From Helopsaltes ochotensis (lineage: Eukaryota > Chordata > Aves > Passeriformes > Locustellidae): a stretch of DNA of 64,000 nucleotides. Shown piece by piece: positions 1 to 13,189 of the stretch (position 1 is the first letter of the stretch; the number at the start of each line of letters is the position of its first letter). The position numbers were made by a program, and so were the translations under genes. The stretch spans positions 7,106-71,105 of the forward strand of contig VXBM01000669.1 of the NCBI GenBank assembly GCA_013400155.1, written 5' to 3'. The notes under the pieces were generated by a model. It did no database searches and had not been told where the DNA came from. It was given only the letters and a program-made list of their open reading frames with translations.

Positions 1-22
1 AAAAAAAAAAAAAAAAAAAAAA
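1..22. repeat. poly-A run at window edge
   Basis: The window opens with 22 uninterrupted A, so the true left limit lies outside. It directly abuts the possible L3-type relic that follows. Confidence 0.9.
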
Positions 23-110
23 GACCAGAAGTTGAAATTAGATAAATGGATTTTTTTAAGCAGGGAGTATAATTGCCTATTGACAAACAAGTGATGCATT
101 TTATAATACT
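23..110 (+). mobile_element. possible ancient L3/CR1-type LINE 3' region
   Basis: The order of short blocks (a gttgaaattagataaat-like block, then an A/T stretch, a gggagtataattgcc-like block and a ttgacaaacaa block) resembles the 3' part of old L3/CR1 elements, where a conserved GAAATTAGA block precedes a GGTAATTAACCATTGGAACAA-like block. The match is short and diverged, and no terminal repeat is visible. It could be chance AT-rich similarity. Confidence 0.3.
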
Positions 111-635
111 TTCTTCAAAAAGAGACAGAGATCTTTCAGAAGACAAATTTCAACCTAAAAAGTCATTGAAGTTAATAAAGAGCTAATCAGGAGAATCAGT
201 TACATGTAAAAGGTGAGACAAAACAGTGATGGAGGACTGTTGGCATTGTATTATGCCTGGCACTGATGGAGGCCTGGAATCACACCAGCTGGTCTGTGCT
301 GCCATGTTTTAAGCAAATTTGGCAAGAGGCACCTGAAAAATTTTCAGTTGCAGTTGCAGGATCTAGAGGTCTTTAGAAACCAATGCATTTCTGATTGAAC
401 ACATTTTCTCTCTGGAAACATAACTACACTGTTTTGGTCAGAGTCCTTTTGGAAAGGTGTGAAAAGAGCGTCAGGTTTTATCAACAGACCAACATTTGTA
501 AAACATGTCCACACAAATCGGTGATTATAGAAGAGACATCCTATCTATTTATGTCTCTGTTACATGGTTGTCTAGAAAGTTTGATTTCTAGCTACAGCCA
601 GTATTGTGGACTAACTCTAGGGTTCACTTTGCCTA

Positions 636-665
636 AATAAATAAGTAAATAAATAAATAAACAAA
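636..665. repeat. (AAAT)n microsatellite
   Basis: An interrupted tetranucleotide run of about seven AAAT units, with one G and one C interruption. Confidence 0.8.
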
Positions 666-1679
666 CATTGCTTGCTACCTCTTGTGGCAGCTAAAACTTC
701 TTGGCTAGGCTTAGCTTTCCATTTCTGTATGTCATGGACCTGCATTCTGAATAATGTCAAATGCCTCTAAAATATACATCACAAAACTGTAGATCTGTTA
801 AGACTTCTAATCTTTACTGGTGAGAATCAAGTTTTCATTGCACACAGAGAAACCAATTCCCATCTCCTCTCCCTCCAGAAATTAGACTGTACAGTGGAAA
901 GGCTCCAAGTCACTGCTGTTTAATGGCAAATTGGCTTGGGGCATCAGCAGTACTAGTTCTAAAATCACTAAGTGAGCTGCCACTAATACATCTTTCACAG
1001 TCAAGCTTTAGATAAATGGATGGTGAGATTGCAAAAGATGGAATTCAAAGTTACTGACCAGTTCTATCCTCATCCTTTGGGTTTTTGAAAAATAATATCA
1101 TTTAATTTTATTTTCTTCAAATGCAATGTATTTTTGCCAGGTAGAAAATAAAGGACTGTGATAGGAGAAAGCAGAGAATAATTTTCCTCTCTAAAACAAT
1201 CAACTTCTCTCTCTACTCCCCTTTCTCCAAGACCAAACTCCATTAGTAGTTTGCTTTGATAGGAAGGGGTAAGATTTGTAAAAGCTTCTGAGATGAGGAA
1301 AAAGGAGACCTGAAAGAAAGAAAAATGATGCATGTTTTTTGTTGAGGGGAGAGCAGCATGGCAGAGACATTTGTGGCTCCCGTAATATTGATCCTGAGAC
1401 AAAGGTACCCCTCAGAATTCCCGGGTTACAAATGAACATGTCTTCCTCCATCCTCATATCCCATTAATCGAAATAAGCTCTCTCCTTGAATCACAGCCTT
1501 GCTTGTGTTGCAGGTCGGCAAAAAACATTGACTGAGGGTTGGGAAAAAATCCTTTCCAGGGGAAGTGTGGCATGCACTCACCTCTCCTCAGCTTCTGTGG
1601 ATCACAGTCCAAGTGATAAAGATGAGCAGAGCTCTGAATAGGTGGCACATGAACTGACGAGTCCCCCTACCTCTGATGG

Positions 1680-1770
1680 CATGGTTTGATGACAGCGGCT
1701 GTTAGAGGCTTTTCATGCAAATTGTGAAATCACATTAAAAGGTGTCTCCTGCCTGGAAGAGGTTATTCCC
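1680..1770. promoter_or_regulatory. candidate conserved noncoding block with POU octamer
   Basis: A perfect octamer ATGCAAAT lies at 1715-1722, next to AT-rich TGAAATCACATTAAAA sequence in otherwise balanced composition. Such octamer plus TAAT-rich blocks are common in vertebrate developmental enhancers. The motif alone is weak evidence, and conservation cannot be judged from one sequence. Confidence 0.2.
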
Positions 1771-2749
1771 TACAAGATACACAGCAGAATGAAAGGGCGA
1801 GATTCAGGGAAAGCATTGCTGTAGGTGCCCTTCCTGTCTTCCTATGGAACTAAGCTAGGTTTTCTGCTTACTAAAGAGGCCAGGAAAGATACATAAAAAC
1901 AATTACCTGTAATTCTAAGATAAAATCAACTTTAGAATGGAATAAATGTTCTTCAGTGGAAGCACAGATCACTATTTATCGATTAGAATGTTGCCTTATA
2001 TGACTAGCTTAGAGGTTAGGCTTAAAATCTGAATACCTTAGATAAGACACTCTTCCCTGTCTTCTTTTAAGCCAGGAAACCAACCTCGTCAGCTCGTTTA
2101 ATCCCCTGTAGGTTCATAGGAAGAGAGTCATTGGTGATTTTGTGCAAAAAATAGCTGTACCTTCAGCATTTTGTTACTCAATAGGGGTATTTCATGGCCA
2201 AACATATGGGTGAAACTGTGCTATGTATGAGTCACAGGCATGGAAGATAAATATCTGAGACTGTCAACAGAGTGGTCATTTCATGTCCTTAAGTTATTAA
2301 CTCCCACCATAGGTAAAGTCATTGCCTGTATAGAAACACTGTTTATTGGCAGGCAGCACGTGGAAAATCTGAGTCATTTTACAGACTCCTGACATACGTA
2401 GGGACCATTAGGCATAGCAGAGTTATAATAAATGATGCTCCTCCAGCACAAGGTATTTTTTATACCATGCACTGCATATCACAGGTTCTCAGCATCACTC
2501 AGAAATCTTTGATGGTGATTTGTGACTTTTTTGAAAGGTTTTCTTATTTACTGAAGCAAAAAGTTTTTTTTTTTTTAGTCTTTTCTAAAATCCAGTATAT
2601 TTCTGACCCAAACAGTTCCAAAGAGGTATCCAGATTCTCAGGAATATTATGTTAAGCTGTTAGAAGACTTTTGCATAATCTTTTGTTATAAGTCTTTGGT
2701 TATTTAATATTTACTCCACATGGATTTATTATATTTTATTTTATTGTTA

Positions 2750-2805
2750 ATGGTTAGAAACAATGATATTAAGGTCTTTTCCAGCCTAAATGGTTCTGTG
2801 ATTGC
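2750..2805 (+). mobile_element. CR1 LINE 3' terminal fragment
   Basis: The AATGATATTAAGGTC block followed by TTTTCCAGCCTAAATGG and TTCTGTGATTG reads as the last ~55 bases of a CR1, which normally end in AAGGTCTTTTCCAACCTAAATG plus short ATTCTATG-type repeats. The strand is set by the position of the terminal repeat. Upstream sequence is too diverged to extend the copy. Confidence 0.75.
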
Positions 2806-5800
2806 ATTTTAATACTGCCATTATGATTAATTGCAAGAGGACATTATAAAAGTACAGATTCACCCCTTTCTTCCTAAGTCAACTCTACTAATGCCAGGGA
2901 AACAAGTGATTATTCTTTTACAGGAAGATAAAATTATGATGAATGTAGTATAAGGAATAATTGAATTAGTGTCATAACAGCAGCATAGACTTCAATTAGA
3001 AAAAAATATTTCCATTGTGATAAAGTTCTGGTCATAAATTTCAGAAATCATACATTTTTGTAGCCTTATATTTCTTTGCTCAGGAAATATCTGTCACTGA
3101 GAACCTGTAGAAATGAAAGTTTTCTCTTCACAGAAGAGCAAAAGGAGAGGGAAAAAAAAAAGCCTATCCTGTAAATGAGATACCATTTTCAGGAATCAAG
3201 TTAAAAGGTAAAAGACACTTCATTCCCAAGCATGTGACTGTTAAGTTAAGGTGTTTTATTTAACATGACAAAGAGCAAAATGTGATTCTATAGGTCTGTC
3301 TTACCTGTAAAACATTTTCTCCCATTATTCAGAAAGAGGAAGAGGACAGAGATTAACAAAATTTGAAGGGACCAGATAGTGTAATATCTGAACTTGTTTA
3401 CACCATTGCTTAAAATGGAATAAAGTGATGGGTATGGATTTGTGTTGAAGGTTGTCAGTATCAGGTAGTACACTTTTAAACAAGGTCCTCATTATTATAT
3501 AGTTTTATATGAGAAGTAAAAAGGGGAATGAGCTTTTCTCATGGTGAGATGAGGTTATACATATAAACCAAAATCCCAAAGAGTTTGGCAAAAAGTGAAC
3601 TCAGCTGCAGGGAACAAGTATGATGTCCAATGAAGTCTTGAAAAAATTTTTGCAAGTCTGTGTGCACACATACATGTGCATTTTGGGACCAGATAGTCCC
3701 AGTGGTTAATTACAGTGTTAGCTGTTTGTGGAAAAATAATTGTAGTGAAAGATGGCTGGCTTGAGTGAGAAGGAAAAAAGGGAAAAAACCCCAATACATT
3801 TCCATACTGTTGATGTTTCGTTTTCTTGCACACACTAAAGTACATTTACAAACAGGAGAATACCTTAGGTATCCTCAGGGAGCAGCCAAGTCCATAGCTA
3901 TTGGGATGGGCTCCAGTATTTCTGAAAATTATTTAAAAAAATTGTTCCCTTTGTCTTCCATGTTCCTTTCTCAATATCTTTCAAAAAAAAAAAAAAAAAA
4001 AGGCAACAAAATAAAAATATGTATTTGTGATGTTTCAGTCCTGTTTCGTCATGATAGTAATTACTTATACAGTGCTGTCATTTTCAGCTGCAGACATGGA
4101 ACTGATACTCTGGGTAGCTACTGAGAGAACACCAGGCCGGACTGTACCCCCTTTTTATCATGGCATTGCCACTACACAAACACAACATACAGTCCTGGCA
4201 TTCCTAGGAATAAGTGTCACTAGTGCCTCTTATTAGTGTTTATTATCATAACTGCTCATTGTATTGCCCATTATGTTAATGAATTAGAACAACAGACCTA
4301 AATGTTTGTTGTTGTATAAAGCTCATTAGTCTCTGAGAGGAACTCAATGCAACATGAAGGTTGAGGAGCTGAGTTGCAGGAATATTACCAATTAAGTCCT
4401 ATATGAACACGCAATTAGGTAGGATGACATGCTTGATTTACGTTGCTTTATGGCTAAGCTGGATAAACAGCGTATCGCTGAAGACGAGAAACCTGCTCCC
4501 CCTTTGCTCATCCCCACCCTACTGGAACCTATTCTAATGTTTCCAGTGGGAGCTCAGCACACAAGAACGGCTGGGCAAGGTTATTGGTGTCATCCTGAAG
4601 CACATTTAACTCTCTCTGCTGAGCTAAAAGGATGGGGCAGAATGTGTTTGTGTTGTAGCACTTGTTAGCTTAGCTGCTTGCCCCTTTCTCACTGATGTTT
4701 GGTCTTCATGGGGTGTTTTTCCTCAGTACCTCAAGCCTGCAGTGACTGTCAGTTTATAAATGGCTTTATTCCACATCATACTTCTTCAAATAGAGCACTG
4801 GACTTAATTTAGATTTCTCAATCAGCCCTTGCCTTCCCTGAGAACACACAGAAGTATTTATTATGCAGTACATAATGCAGCATACACCATTGCCTATCAC
4901 ACACATATACATTGTACATCAACATGCACCACTGGGTGTGATTCTTGTGAAGCATCACTCTTCCTTAACTTTCTCTTCCCTAAGTATGTATTTGTGTCAT
5001 TATACACATTTATCACAACTGAGGGGAGATGCAGTTGAAAGGCACTTTCAGAAGTTGTCACCTCCAGCTTCTCAGCCATAAATTGTTACCTCCCAACTGA
5101 GACTTGGTAACTGATCATATGAGCTCTCCTAATTGTTTCAGAGCAAGGTGAAACTTCAATAATGAATTAAACTATGGAATCAGCAACCATTAAATAGCAA
5201 CGTGTTGATTTTTTTTTTCTTTTAGAGTGTAATGCATTTTATTTCCAAAATTAGAAGTTACATGTAAAGGTAGAAACCCAACAGGAGCCAGGAGACTGCT
5301 AGTGAAAGACACAGGCAGCTGATCAGCAGTATCTTGTTCTGTATGAGGCACCTGTCTCTCACAAATGTGTCTTTCAAAAAGCCATGTCTGGCTTATTCTG
5401 TGCTGTCTTTGGCACCTGCACAATCAGTTGTTGACCTCTGTTTTCAATGACGCTGGCTTGGCACTGAAATCAAGCCATAGAGACAGTGAAGTACAACTGA
5501 GAGACATATTATGATGCTGTGTCTTACTGCCTGAAGTGCTGCACACGGACAATCTAAATCATGGAGCTGTACAGAGGGCTTGAGTTTGACTCACTTTTTC
5601 TAACAGTTCTAAGCAAATATGGTCTGGCTACATACTAGGACATTTGTTGTGTGGGTATCTAGTGACTCAGAAATCAAGTTTACTGTTGGTGTTATATTAA
5701 CCACAACAATTTTGGTAAGAGAATAGGGAACTACACACCTTTTTCCCCTTACTGTTCCTGTGTGTGTAATATTAGAGTACCATTTGCTGTTTCAGCTGTA

Positions 5801-8800
5801 TGGCAGGCTTTTGCATTGTATCTTTTTGTTAATACTGGGATAGAAGAGTCAAAGTCCTCTCCTTTTCTAAATTGTTGATGAATATTGCATCCCTCTCATA
5901 GTCTTTTCCCCTATTCAGCATGAAGAAATGTGAAACTGTCACCATTGCATTGCGTTAGAGTTTAAAGTTCTGAAATTTCTGATGAAAAAATACGTAATAA
6001 CAAAAAACTTGGTCTCATCAATAGGGAAATGAATCCGTTTTAGAAACTAACGTAGCAATCAGCTTGAAATGGAAGTGAATGCTTAAAAAGGAACCTGAGA
6101 GACACGAAATGTCAATTTTCAATGGAAAGGAGAAGCGGCTGTTAAGGGGAAACTCAGAAGATCAGAAGCATGATTCATTGGGCACACACACCCAAAAAAA
6201 CAAACAAATCCTCACAAAAACCAAGAACAACCCCTAAAGGGGGAAGAGAGAAGGGGACCTGCAGTTACGGGAAGAGTTGAAAGGAAACAGTGACAGGTAG
6301 CTCTGATGTGTTCAGAAAGTCTCTTTCAGGATCTTTTGTGGTTCTAGCCTGGAGGCAGAGGAGGAGGACCTGACAGGAGGCAGCTGTACATCTGTAGAGC
6401 CCTCATTTGACACCAAGAGTATTTCTGTAAGGGCTTCTAAAGAAGATTTTGCTGCTGTTCAGATTTTATTTCCTAAATATCCAACCCAAGCATGGACTTT
6501 TAGATGAGTGGTTTGAGATCATTAGTTTTGGAGACTGTTTGAAACAGGCTGCGTTTCTTCAGACAGATACATCCAGATTATCTCAGCCCCATCCTGAAAG
6601 GTACATCTTTAACACTGTGATTATCTCGTTGTCTTCTAGTTGTCTAGTTGTCTTCTCTCCCACAGTCCTCCACTGTAGCTTTGGCTACAGTGCAAAGTGA
6701 TGTGCATTGTTAGGGGTAGAGGCAACTCCAGAGCTCTCCGTTAGAACCTTCCTGCCCACTTGACTGTAGTCAGGCTGCCTCAAAATTCCCGTAGACCCTG
6801 CTAGTCACTTTAATCTGGATTCAAAGAAGCAATTCTTGATTGCAAGTTTCCTAACAAGTGTGAAATATCCCAAGCTCCATTTTACCAAGGAACTTTTTAA
6901 TGCAAGAAGGCAGAAATAAACACACTGCTCTCTGGTACTTCATGCAAAGCAGCGATGAAAGGTGAGAGGAATGGTTATTAGTAGGAATGAAAAAGGATTT
7001 TTTTTTTTTAATTTTATTTTCCATCTCCACTGAGGGTTTGCTGGAAGGATTGTTCCAATCTGCTCCTGTAGCTGCTAGATCAAGTGTCCTATTCCATCTG
7101 CCTGCATTGGTTTTGCTTGATTGAATGGACTGAAGGTGAGAAACCTCTAATGTGGGCTGATGAAAGTGGAGCTGGCACTCCACAGCAATGGGATAAAGGT
7201 GGCAGATCTGATTTTTCAAACTTGTCTGAGAACATCATTCCACTTTGACTCATTTTAAACCTTCAGTTCCAAAGACGGGGGAAGTTAAAAAGCAAGGGGT
7301 AAGATTCTTAAGGGTTAATTCTAAACAGTGATCTTCCCAAGCATAAACTCTATGGAGGTCATTTACTGTCAAGCATTTTAAAAATCAGAATTTGTCTTCT
7401 ACACTGTCACGTATAGATAGAGGAAGCTTTTTAAAAAATAAAATTTTAAAAATTCATTCTCCCCCACCCCTGGTGCTTTTGAAAGACACCACTTTGTGTC
7501 TCTGTGTAAAGGGGCAGGAATTTACCATCATCTCTGGTTTTGGGCGTCATTCATGGGAGCTTGCGGAAAAGATTTTTGAACCAGCCTTTTGTGAGGAATA
7601 AATTTTGTCATCTTTCCTTAGAGTTTGTTAGTTACTTGAATTTCTGCAAAATTTAGGTATTTTTTGTCATGCTAACAGAGAATCCTAAACAAATAGGTGT
7701 TCCATTCCCTGTTGAGGGAGCTGTCCCTTGTTTTAGAGGACAACAGCTCTAAGGAAGACATGACTAAAACCCATCTGGAATGGAGTCAAACTGTTTGCAA
7801 AGTCTGGTTAATTATCATAGTAGGAACAAGATATTCACTGTCATGTGCCTCCTAAAAATTTAATGTGAAAGAGGAGTGAATGAAAAAGAGTGCCAAGAGT
7901 CCCCAATATTAAAGCTGATGCTGCGGATTTTGATATCTTAGCTTTCATGTTTTCTGGAGATCAGGATCATGTGAGAAAGAGGTGGATCCTAGAGGGACTT
8001 GTGGCTTAGTCTCAACTTATCTAGCTTTAGACAATTACTTGAAAGACTTCTACTGATCTCATAATAACCAAAGCCTGTTAAAGGTGGGGAGGGGTTATTT
8101 TCCAGAGGGTAGCCAAGTACTTAATATTTGAATTGTTAATTTTCTCTACACTAACTAGAGTGATAGCTCAGGACAGTCGCACTCTAAGCTTTAGTATCTT
8201 ATTTAATTACATGGAAAGATCTGGGCCACTGTGTCCCATCAAATCACTCTTGAACCTAGATGGATTTTATCCTGATAGTTATTCAGAGCCAAGACCATTT
8301 TAAAATCACAAACCTGTATACTTCATGGCAAAGCACAAGGTGTAATTTCCTAGCTGAGCTAAGCAGTAGGATCTTCTGTGGTATCCACCAGTGAGGTGAG
8401 AATACCCTTTTGTCATGGCACAAATGTACTGGTGGTGAAGTAGAGCAGCTTAGAAAGGAAAGGCCGTCCTCTTCAAAACTGAACTAACGGCGAACAAACT
8501 CACAGCCTTAATGCATACCGATTAAAAGGAAATCAGGATGGGTAATTAACTCCTCTCTCAAGTGTTTGTACAATTCACTTTCCCTCTGCTGCATTTCCTG
8601 AGCACTCCTGGTGCTAAGCTCTGAAGACATTGAATAATGACTTAGACCACTGAGTTAAAAGTTTATTTTCTTAAAAGATCTGTTCTCCCATTCAATCCAT
8701 TTCACACATTGCCCTCCACCAAGCAGAACAATAAAATGAACTATAATCATAAATCCACAGGTGTTTTGAGGTAGTCCATTCATAGTTTCTCAGACTAACA

Positions 8801-9629
8801 ATATGAGGCAGCCTGCAGCACCAGGGGAGACGTTAAAATTACGTTGTTAAATTTTCACTCTTACGTCTATAGTTTCTTTGAATCCTCCATTCTCTATTTA
8901 ATACAGACTGCTAATCTGTTTTCTGTTTATTTTTCAAACACAGGCCTTCTGCCTCCTACACCATTCAGCATCCCGCCCACCTCCCCTCCCCCTCTGACTT
9001 TCCCAGAGCAAACAGCGCATTCAGATCGAACCAGATTGACAGGTGTGTGACAGATGGATGGACAGAAAACTGGATCAGTCCAAACTCCTTGGCACTTGAA
9101 AAATTGACAACACAACCAAAGCAGCGTAACGGGGAGAGATAGATTGGCAAATGGAATAAATGGTCCCCGGAAAGTTTGTGATTAATCTTTGCCCTGTCAA
9201 GTAATGGCCTGATAATGCAGGAATTTAATAGGAACGACTTCTGCTAGTTCAGAGGCATCCATTAGTGTGGAGTAAAGCAGAAGACAGTAGTAGGCAATGC
9301 TCTTTTTCACAGCCTTTGTAAATGAGAGGAGATTATTAAAATTGTACCATCTGCACTGCAGTTCCACTCTCCTAAATGACAAGTCCACACCTTTCCAGTC
9401 TTCTGTTCATAAGGGGTGACACTTGTGGGTTTGCAGCTCCCTTCCTGGAAATATACCATCTTATTTGATCTGTTACATGCTTCTCTTCTCCAGAGTGAAC
9501 TCCAAGCTACCTAATGAAGTAGTCACTGGAAGAGAAAGATTATGCTAACTAAAAGGTGTACACTTTTCAGAAAGTAATGTTTCTCCGTCCTGTCTTGAAA
9601 AAATTAGGTTTTCCTATCTTCACACATTA
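2806..9629. other. unique AT-rich DNA, no gene seen
   Basis: Both strands lack convincing exons, and the longest frames (119-122 codons, near 3.8 and 7.0 kb) have low-complexity or unremarkable composition. A 19-base poly-A sits at 3983-4001 with shorter homopolymers nearby. I see no tRNA, snRNA or other structured RNA. A weakly MIR-like stretch near 5.0 kb was rejected. Confidence 0.6.
3983..4001. repeat. poly-A run
   Basis: Nineteen uninterrupted A, without a recognisable retrotransposed sequence upstream. Confidence 0.9.
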
Positions 9630-9710
9630 TTTGTCTCTGTCTCAGTTCCCCTATACATAATAAGGCTGTTCCCCAGCAATAGGGTACTGTGGAGGATTCT
9701 GATAAGCAAG
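9630..9710 (+). mobile_element. ancient MIR-type SINE, 3' tail portion
   Basis: The block TGTCTCTGTCTCAGTTCCCC followed by TATACATAATAAGG and, after a short spacer, AATAGGGTACTGTGGAGGATTCT matches the order of the MIR 3' half: CTCTGTGCCTCAGTTTCC, CATCTGTAAAATGGGG, then CATAGGGTTGTTGTGAGGATTAA. The tRNA-like head is not recognisable. MIR copies are uncommon and old in birds. Confidence 0.55.
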
Positions 9711-12461
9711 TTCAGAAGGAAAATTCTGTGTCTGAGCAAATGTTGGTTTTGTGTCAAATCTTAATTGTGCCTCACATGCCACGGGTATTGGTTAGTAGCA
9801 TGCTAGCTTAAGGGTAGGTCTGATTAGGGTGAGAACACATCTATTCTAGTATTCTGTTTATAAAAACAGTTGTAGTGACTGGGGACATAACACAGGAGTA
9901 GGCAATAACATTTTCACTGAAATTTATGTTGTAAAGACATGTTCTGAAGTCATTTGGCTCGGTAGATACTAATTGGTATCTGTTTGGTTTGTCTTTTTGA
10001 ACTTTTCTGAACTTCGTTAGTTGCCTCGGCATCTCTGGCAACAAGTGTTTTCATTCTGTACCACTTCAGGGGGGAAAAAATAGCTTTTACTTTCAATGTG
10101 CTTGTCTACTTACTTCATTACCTTCAAGTATTTAGAGCAGGTGGTAGCACTTTTGTCTTTAGCCCTTCAATTCCAGCCAGGGGTTTATTACATAAGATGT
10201 CAAGAGGGTAGGGAAGGAGCTGTTGGGCGAAGGATCCCAAGAAAAGAGCAGGCAGATGTGATGCATCAGTGGGGTGGTGTTTACTCTCCAAGAAGCCTGG
10301 TACAGACTGAGATGCCACAGGCCTAACTGATATGAATAACTGAGTCACCTTCATGTTGGCAAGGAGGGGATTGTCTGGGGAGTGAGAGGGGAGCCCAAGT
10401 GCTCAGTCACATCAGTGCAGCTGTAGCACTGGGGGAGGGAGGATGCAGGGGGGCGGAAGAAGCTCATTATGACTGATAAATAGAGGGCTCCTGTTGTCAG
10501 CAATGTCATTGTGTTCACCTTTTTTTTTTTTTTTTTTAACAGTCCCCTTTTTCCAGCTGTGTAATTAATTAATGGATTGGAAGTGCTTAGCTTCCAGTGA
10601 TCTACAGGTTGACCTTGCACCTTCCCCTCCCAGTCTGCAACTGTTGTCAGTAGGTCCAGCTTTCACCAAAGACACCACCTCTTTAGCCCCCATGCTAGCA
10701 ATAGTTGATCTTGTACATTCCTCCCCATGCTATTTTCACAGTTCTGAGGAAAAGAAAGCAAAAATCCTCTTTTTTGCTGGCATTTTTACATTGACTTGCA
10801 CTAGGATAAACGCTGGCACAAGGTGCAGGTCCTCATGAGCCAAAGGGTAGGATTAAAATCACAGACATTTTAGTTCCTGGAAGGAGGGATGATCATATCA
10901 TTGGATGACTGCCCAAAATAATGCATGCAATCCAAACTAGATTTTCTGGTTATTCTGCAGCCAGGGATGAGAAGGGTGCCTCTGATCTCACACCCAATGC
11001 AGGTAACTGTCTCACAATAGGATAAATCTCTTCCAAGAGAGATATTTTCCTTATTTAGGCTAGGAGGACAATAGAGTTTAAAGTAAATACTTTGTGTTCA
11101 AGGTAGCTAAAATTAGGTAAAATATGTTTCATCTTCATTATGTCTGCCTTGTAATTGTAAATGAGATAAATAGATCCATTTCTTCACCTCTTATTTATAT
11201 CTTTAAGCATATGTGTAAAGGCATACAATGTTACAACAGTTTACCAAAAAATCACAGTTGTTAATATGGACTGAAGAACTTGTACAAACATGGACCTTTT
11301 TGCAGTGTGTGAATAAAATATCATGAGCTTTACAATCAACACCATGAATGAAAGTCTGGGTAAATACACTTTGTGACCTCGTTGGCAAATCTGCCCAACA
11401 ATATCGCAAAACAGACTCAGGCTATTGATCAAGTTGGCTGGAAGGGATCTTTTCACCTCAGGGTCTCTGGACTACATTTGACTTAGGGCAGTCAAGAGCA
11501 AAAGCGGCTGTTATCAAATGATAGGAGCAAGCTGAAGGTCTCAACCTAGTCTCTGGAGAAATAAGTCCAGGGTATGGAGATCTCAATCAATTTAAGTTAT
11601 ACTAGGGGTGACTGACTAGGTTCACATCACAGGACCAGTCTTCTCTTGGTTTTAGACCTGAATGCATAAGAACACAGTTATTTAATCTTTTAGTTTGACA
11701 TAAGATTGGAAGAAGGTTTGAAAGACCATTAGAAAATCTGCCAGTCTATTGCTTCACTGTTTCAGTTTCTCTGTAAAAGCAATTTTTTAAAAAACTAACA
11801 TATCCCAACACTGACAGTCTAAAACTTTCAGCTACCTTAATAAAGTATAATAACTAATTCAAGACTCTATTCCCCAGCCTCACCTTTTCCAAGAAGAAAT
11901 ACACCCTACATAGGAGCAGGATTACCTAAGCAAGTTGTAGGAATGTCCCCATAAGTGCTGGGTCAACCACTTTATTACTTTAATGTACAGCTCTTATCAT
12001 TACTCATAGGCTTTGTCATATATTTATTCACCTAAGCAAAATCCCACCTTTCCTAAGAGCTTTACTGACTCAGACCAAAACTCCACCTTGTCCAGCAGCT
12101 TCTTCTGCAACAGTGACTGTTAAGTAAATGTTCAAATAAAGGCAAAAACATTTTTGGTATTTAGTTTCACCACCCTGGCAGCAAGTTCAGGCTCAGGCAT
12201 TTTCTGAAATGAGCCATTTGCAGTTAGGAGTGTTGCATAGAATTTATTTTCTTGAATTTTCCATAGCTTTCAGAATTATGAAGGTATTTCATACCTGTAT
12301 TTAGGAGCAAGCTGATTCATAAGTCCAAGTATTATACAATCACATCCCTTTCTATATTTTGAGTATACTACCTGTTAATTCTGCTACAAGCAAACTCCAG
12401 ATACTACTTTTTCATCTAAGGTCTTCCCTGTCTCCTTTCTTCTCCTCCTTAGAGAGATGGA
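9711..12461. other. unique DNA, no gene seen
   Basis: No supported exon. The stretch holds an 18-base poly-T at 10520-10537 and a G-rich patch at 10431-10453. The rest is ordinary AT-rich sequence. Confidence 0.55.
10520..10537. repeat. poly-T run
   Basis: Eighteen T preceded by TTCACC and followed by AACAG. It superficially resembles a polypyrimidine tract, but no coding frame follows. Confidence 0.9.
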
Positions 12462-12812
12462 CTTCCCTTCCCTTCCCTTCCCTTCCCTTCCCTTCCCNNN
12501 NNNNNNNNNNNNNNNNNNNNNNNNNNNNNNNNNNNNNNNNNNNNNNNNNNNNNNNNNNNNNNNNNNNNNNNNNNNNNNNNNNNNNNNNNNNNNNNNNNNN
12601 NNNNNNNNNNNNNNNNNNNNNNNNNNNNNNNNNNNNNNNNNNNNNNNNNNNNNNNNNNNNNNNNNNNNNNNNNNNNNNNNNNNNNNNNNNNNNNNNNNNN
12701 NNNNNNNNNNNNNNNNNNNNNNNNNNNNNNNNNNNNNNNNNNNNNNNNNNNNNNNNNNNNNTCCCTTCCCTTCCCTTCCCTTCCCTTCCCTTCCCTTCCC
12801 TTCCCTTCCCCT
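12462..12812. repeat. (TTCCC)n pentanucleotide array containing an assembly gap
   Basis: Perfect CTTCC-phase pentamers run 12462-12497 and resume at 12762-12811 on the far side of an N block, so the gap almost certainly consists of the same repeat. The complementary strand is homopurine GGGAA. True length is unknown because the gap may be an estimate. Frames spanning it (121-161 codons) are artefacts. Confidence 0.95.
12498..12761. other. assembly gap (264 N)
   Basis: An unbroken run of N inside the (TTCCC)n array, consistent with assembly failure in a homopurine/homopyrimidine satellite. Confidence 0.99.
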
Positions 12813-13127
12813 CAAAGTGTGAACTACAGGAAAAGCAGGCTTAGAAGAAAAGCAGGCCACAGAAAACACAGATCAGTCCACAGGAGAGAACAATCAGAAC
12901 TCCAAAGTCAGTTTCTGAGACCAATTTTATTATGGCCCTGCCTTCTTTGCAGCTGTGGGATTTGGGGGAAAAGCTGGGAGTGGGTTCTCTTGTACACTCA
13001 ATTCTCTCTGACTGTTCTCTGCATCTGAGTTAGATGGTGTTTGTGTTTCTTCTTTTCAAATGTACATCAGCATTTCAAATGAAACTTCGGACCACTGCCG
13101 TGGCAGCCTTTTAAAAGGATACAGCAC

Positions 13128-13177
13128 GAGATTCCTCTGTCTCCTCTCCTCTGAGATTCCTCTGTCTCCTCTCCTCC
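13128..13177. repeat. 25-bp perfect tandem duplication (two copies)
   Basis: Two adjacent 25-base units beginning GAGATTCCTCTGTCTCC differ only at the last base (T versus C). Near identity implies a recent duplication. Confidence 0.95.
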
Positions 13178-13189
13178 GCTGGAGAGCAA

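Larger units (their letters stand above)
110..2749. other. AT-rich unique DNA, no gene seen
   Basis: All open frames here are under about 110 codons and none shows a recognisable domain or a splice-flanked conserved frame. The only structured features are a short (AAAT)n run at 636-665 and an octamer-containing block near 1.7 kb, both listed separately. Confidence 0.6.

Noticed and set aside
5000..5090. Possible reversed MIR
   Set aside because: The AACTGAGGGGAGATG block fits, but the flanking blocks do not keep order.
12359..12869. Open frames of 121-161 codons across the gap
   Set aside because: They exist only because N was read through; the visible parts are pentamer repeat.
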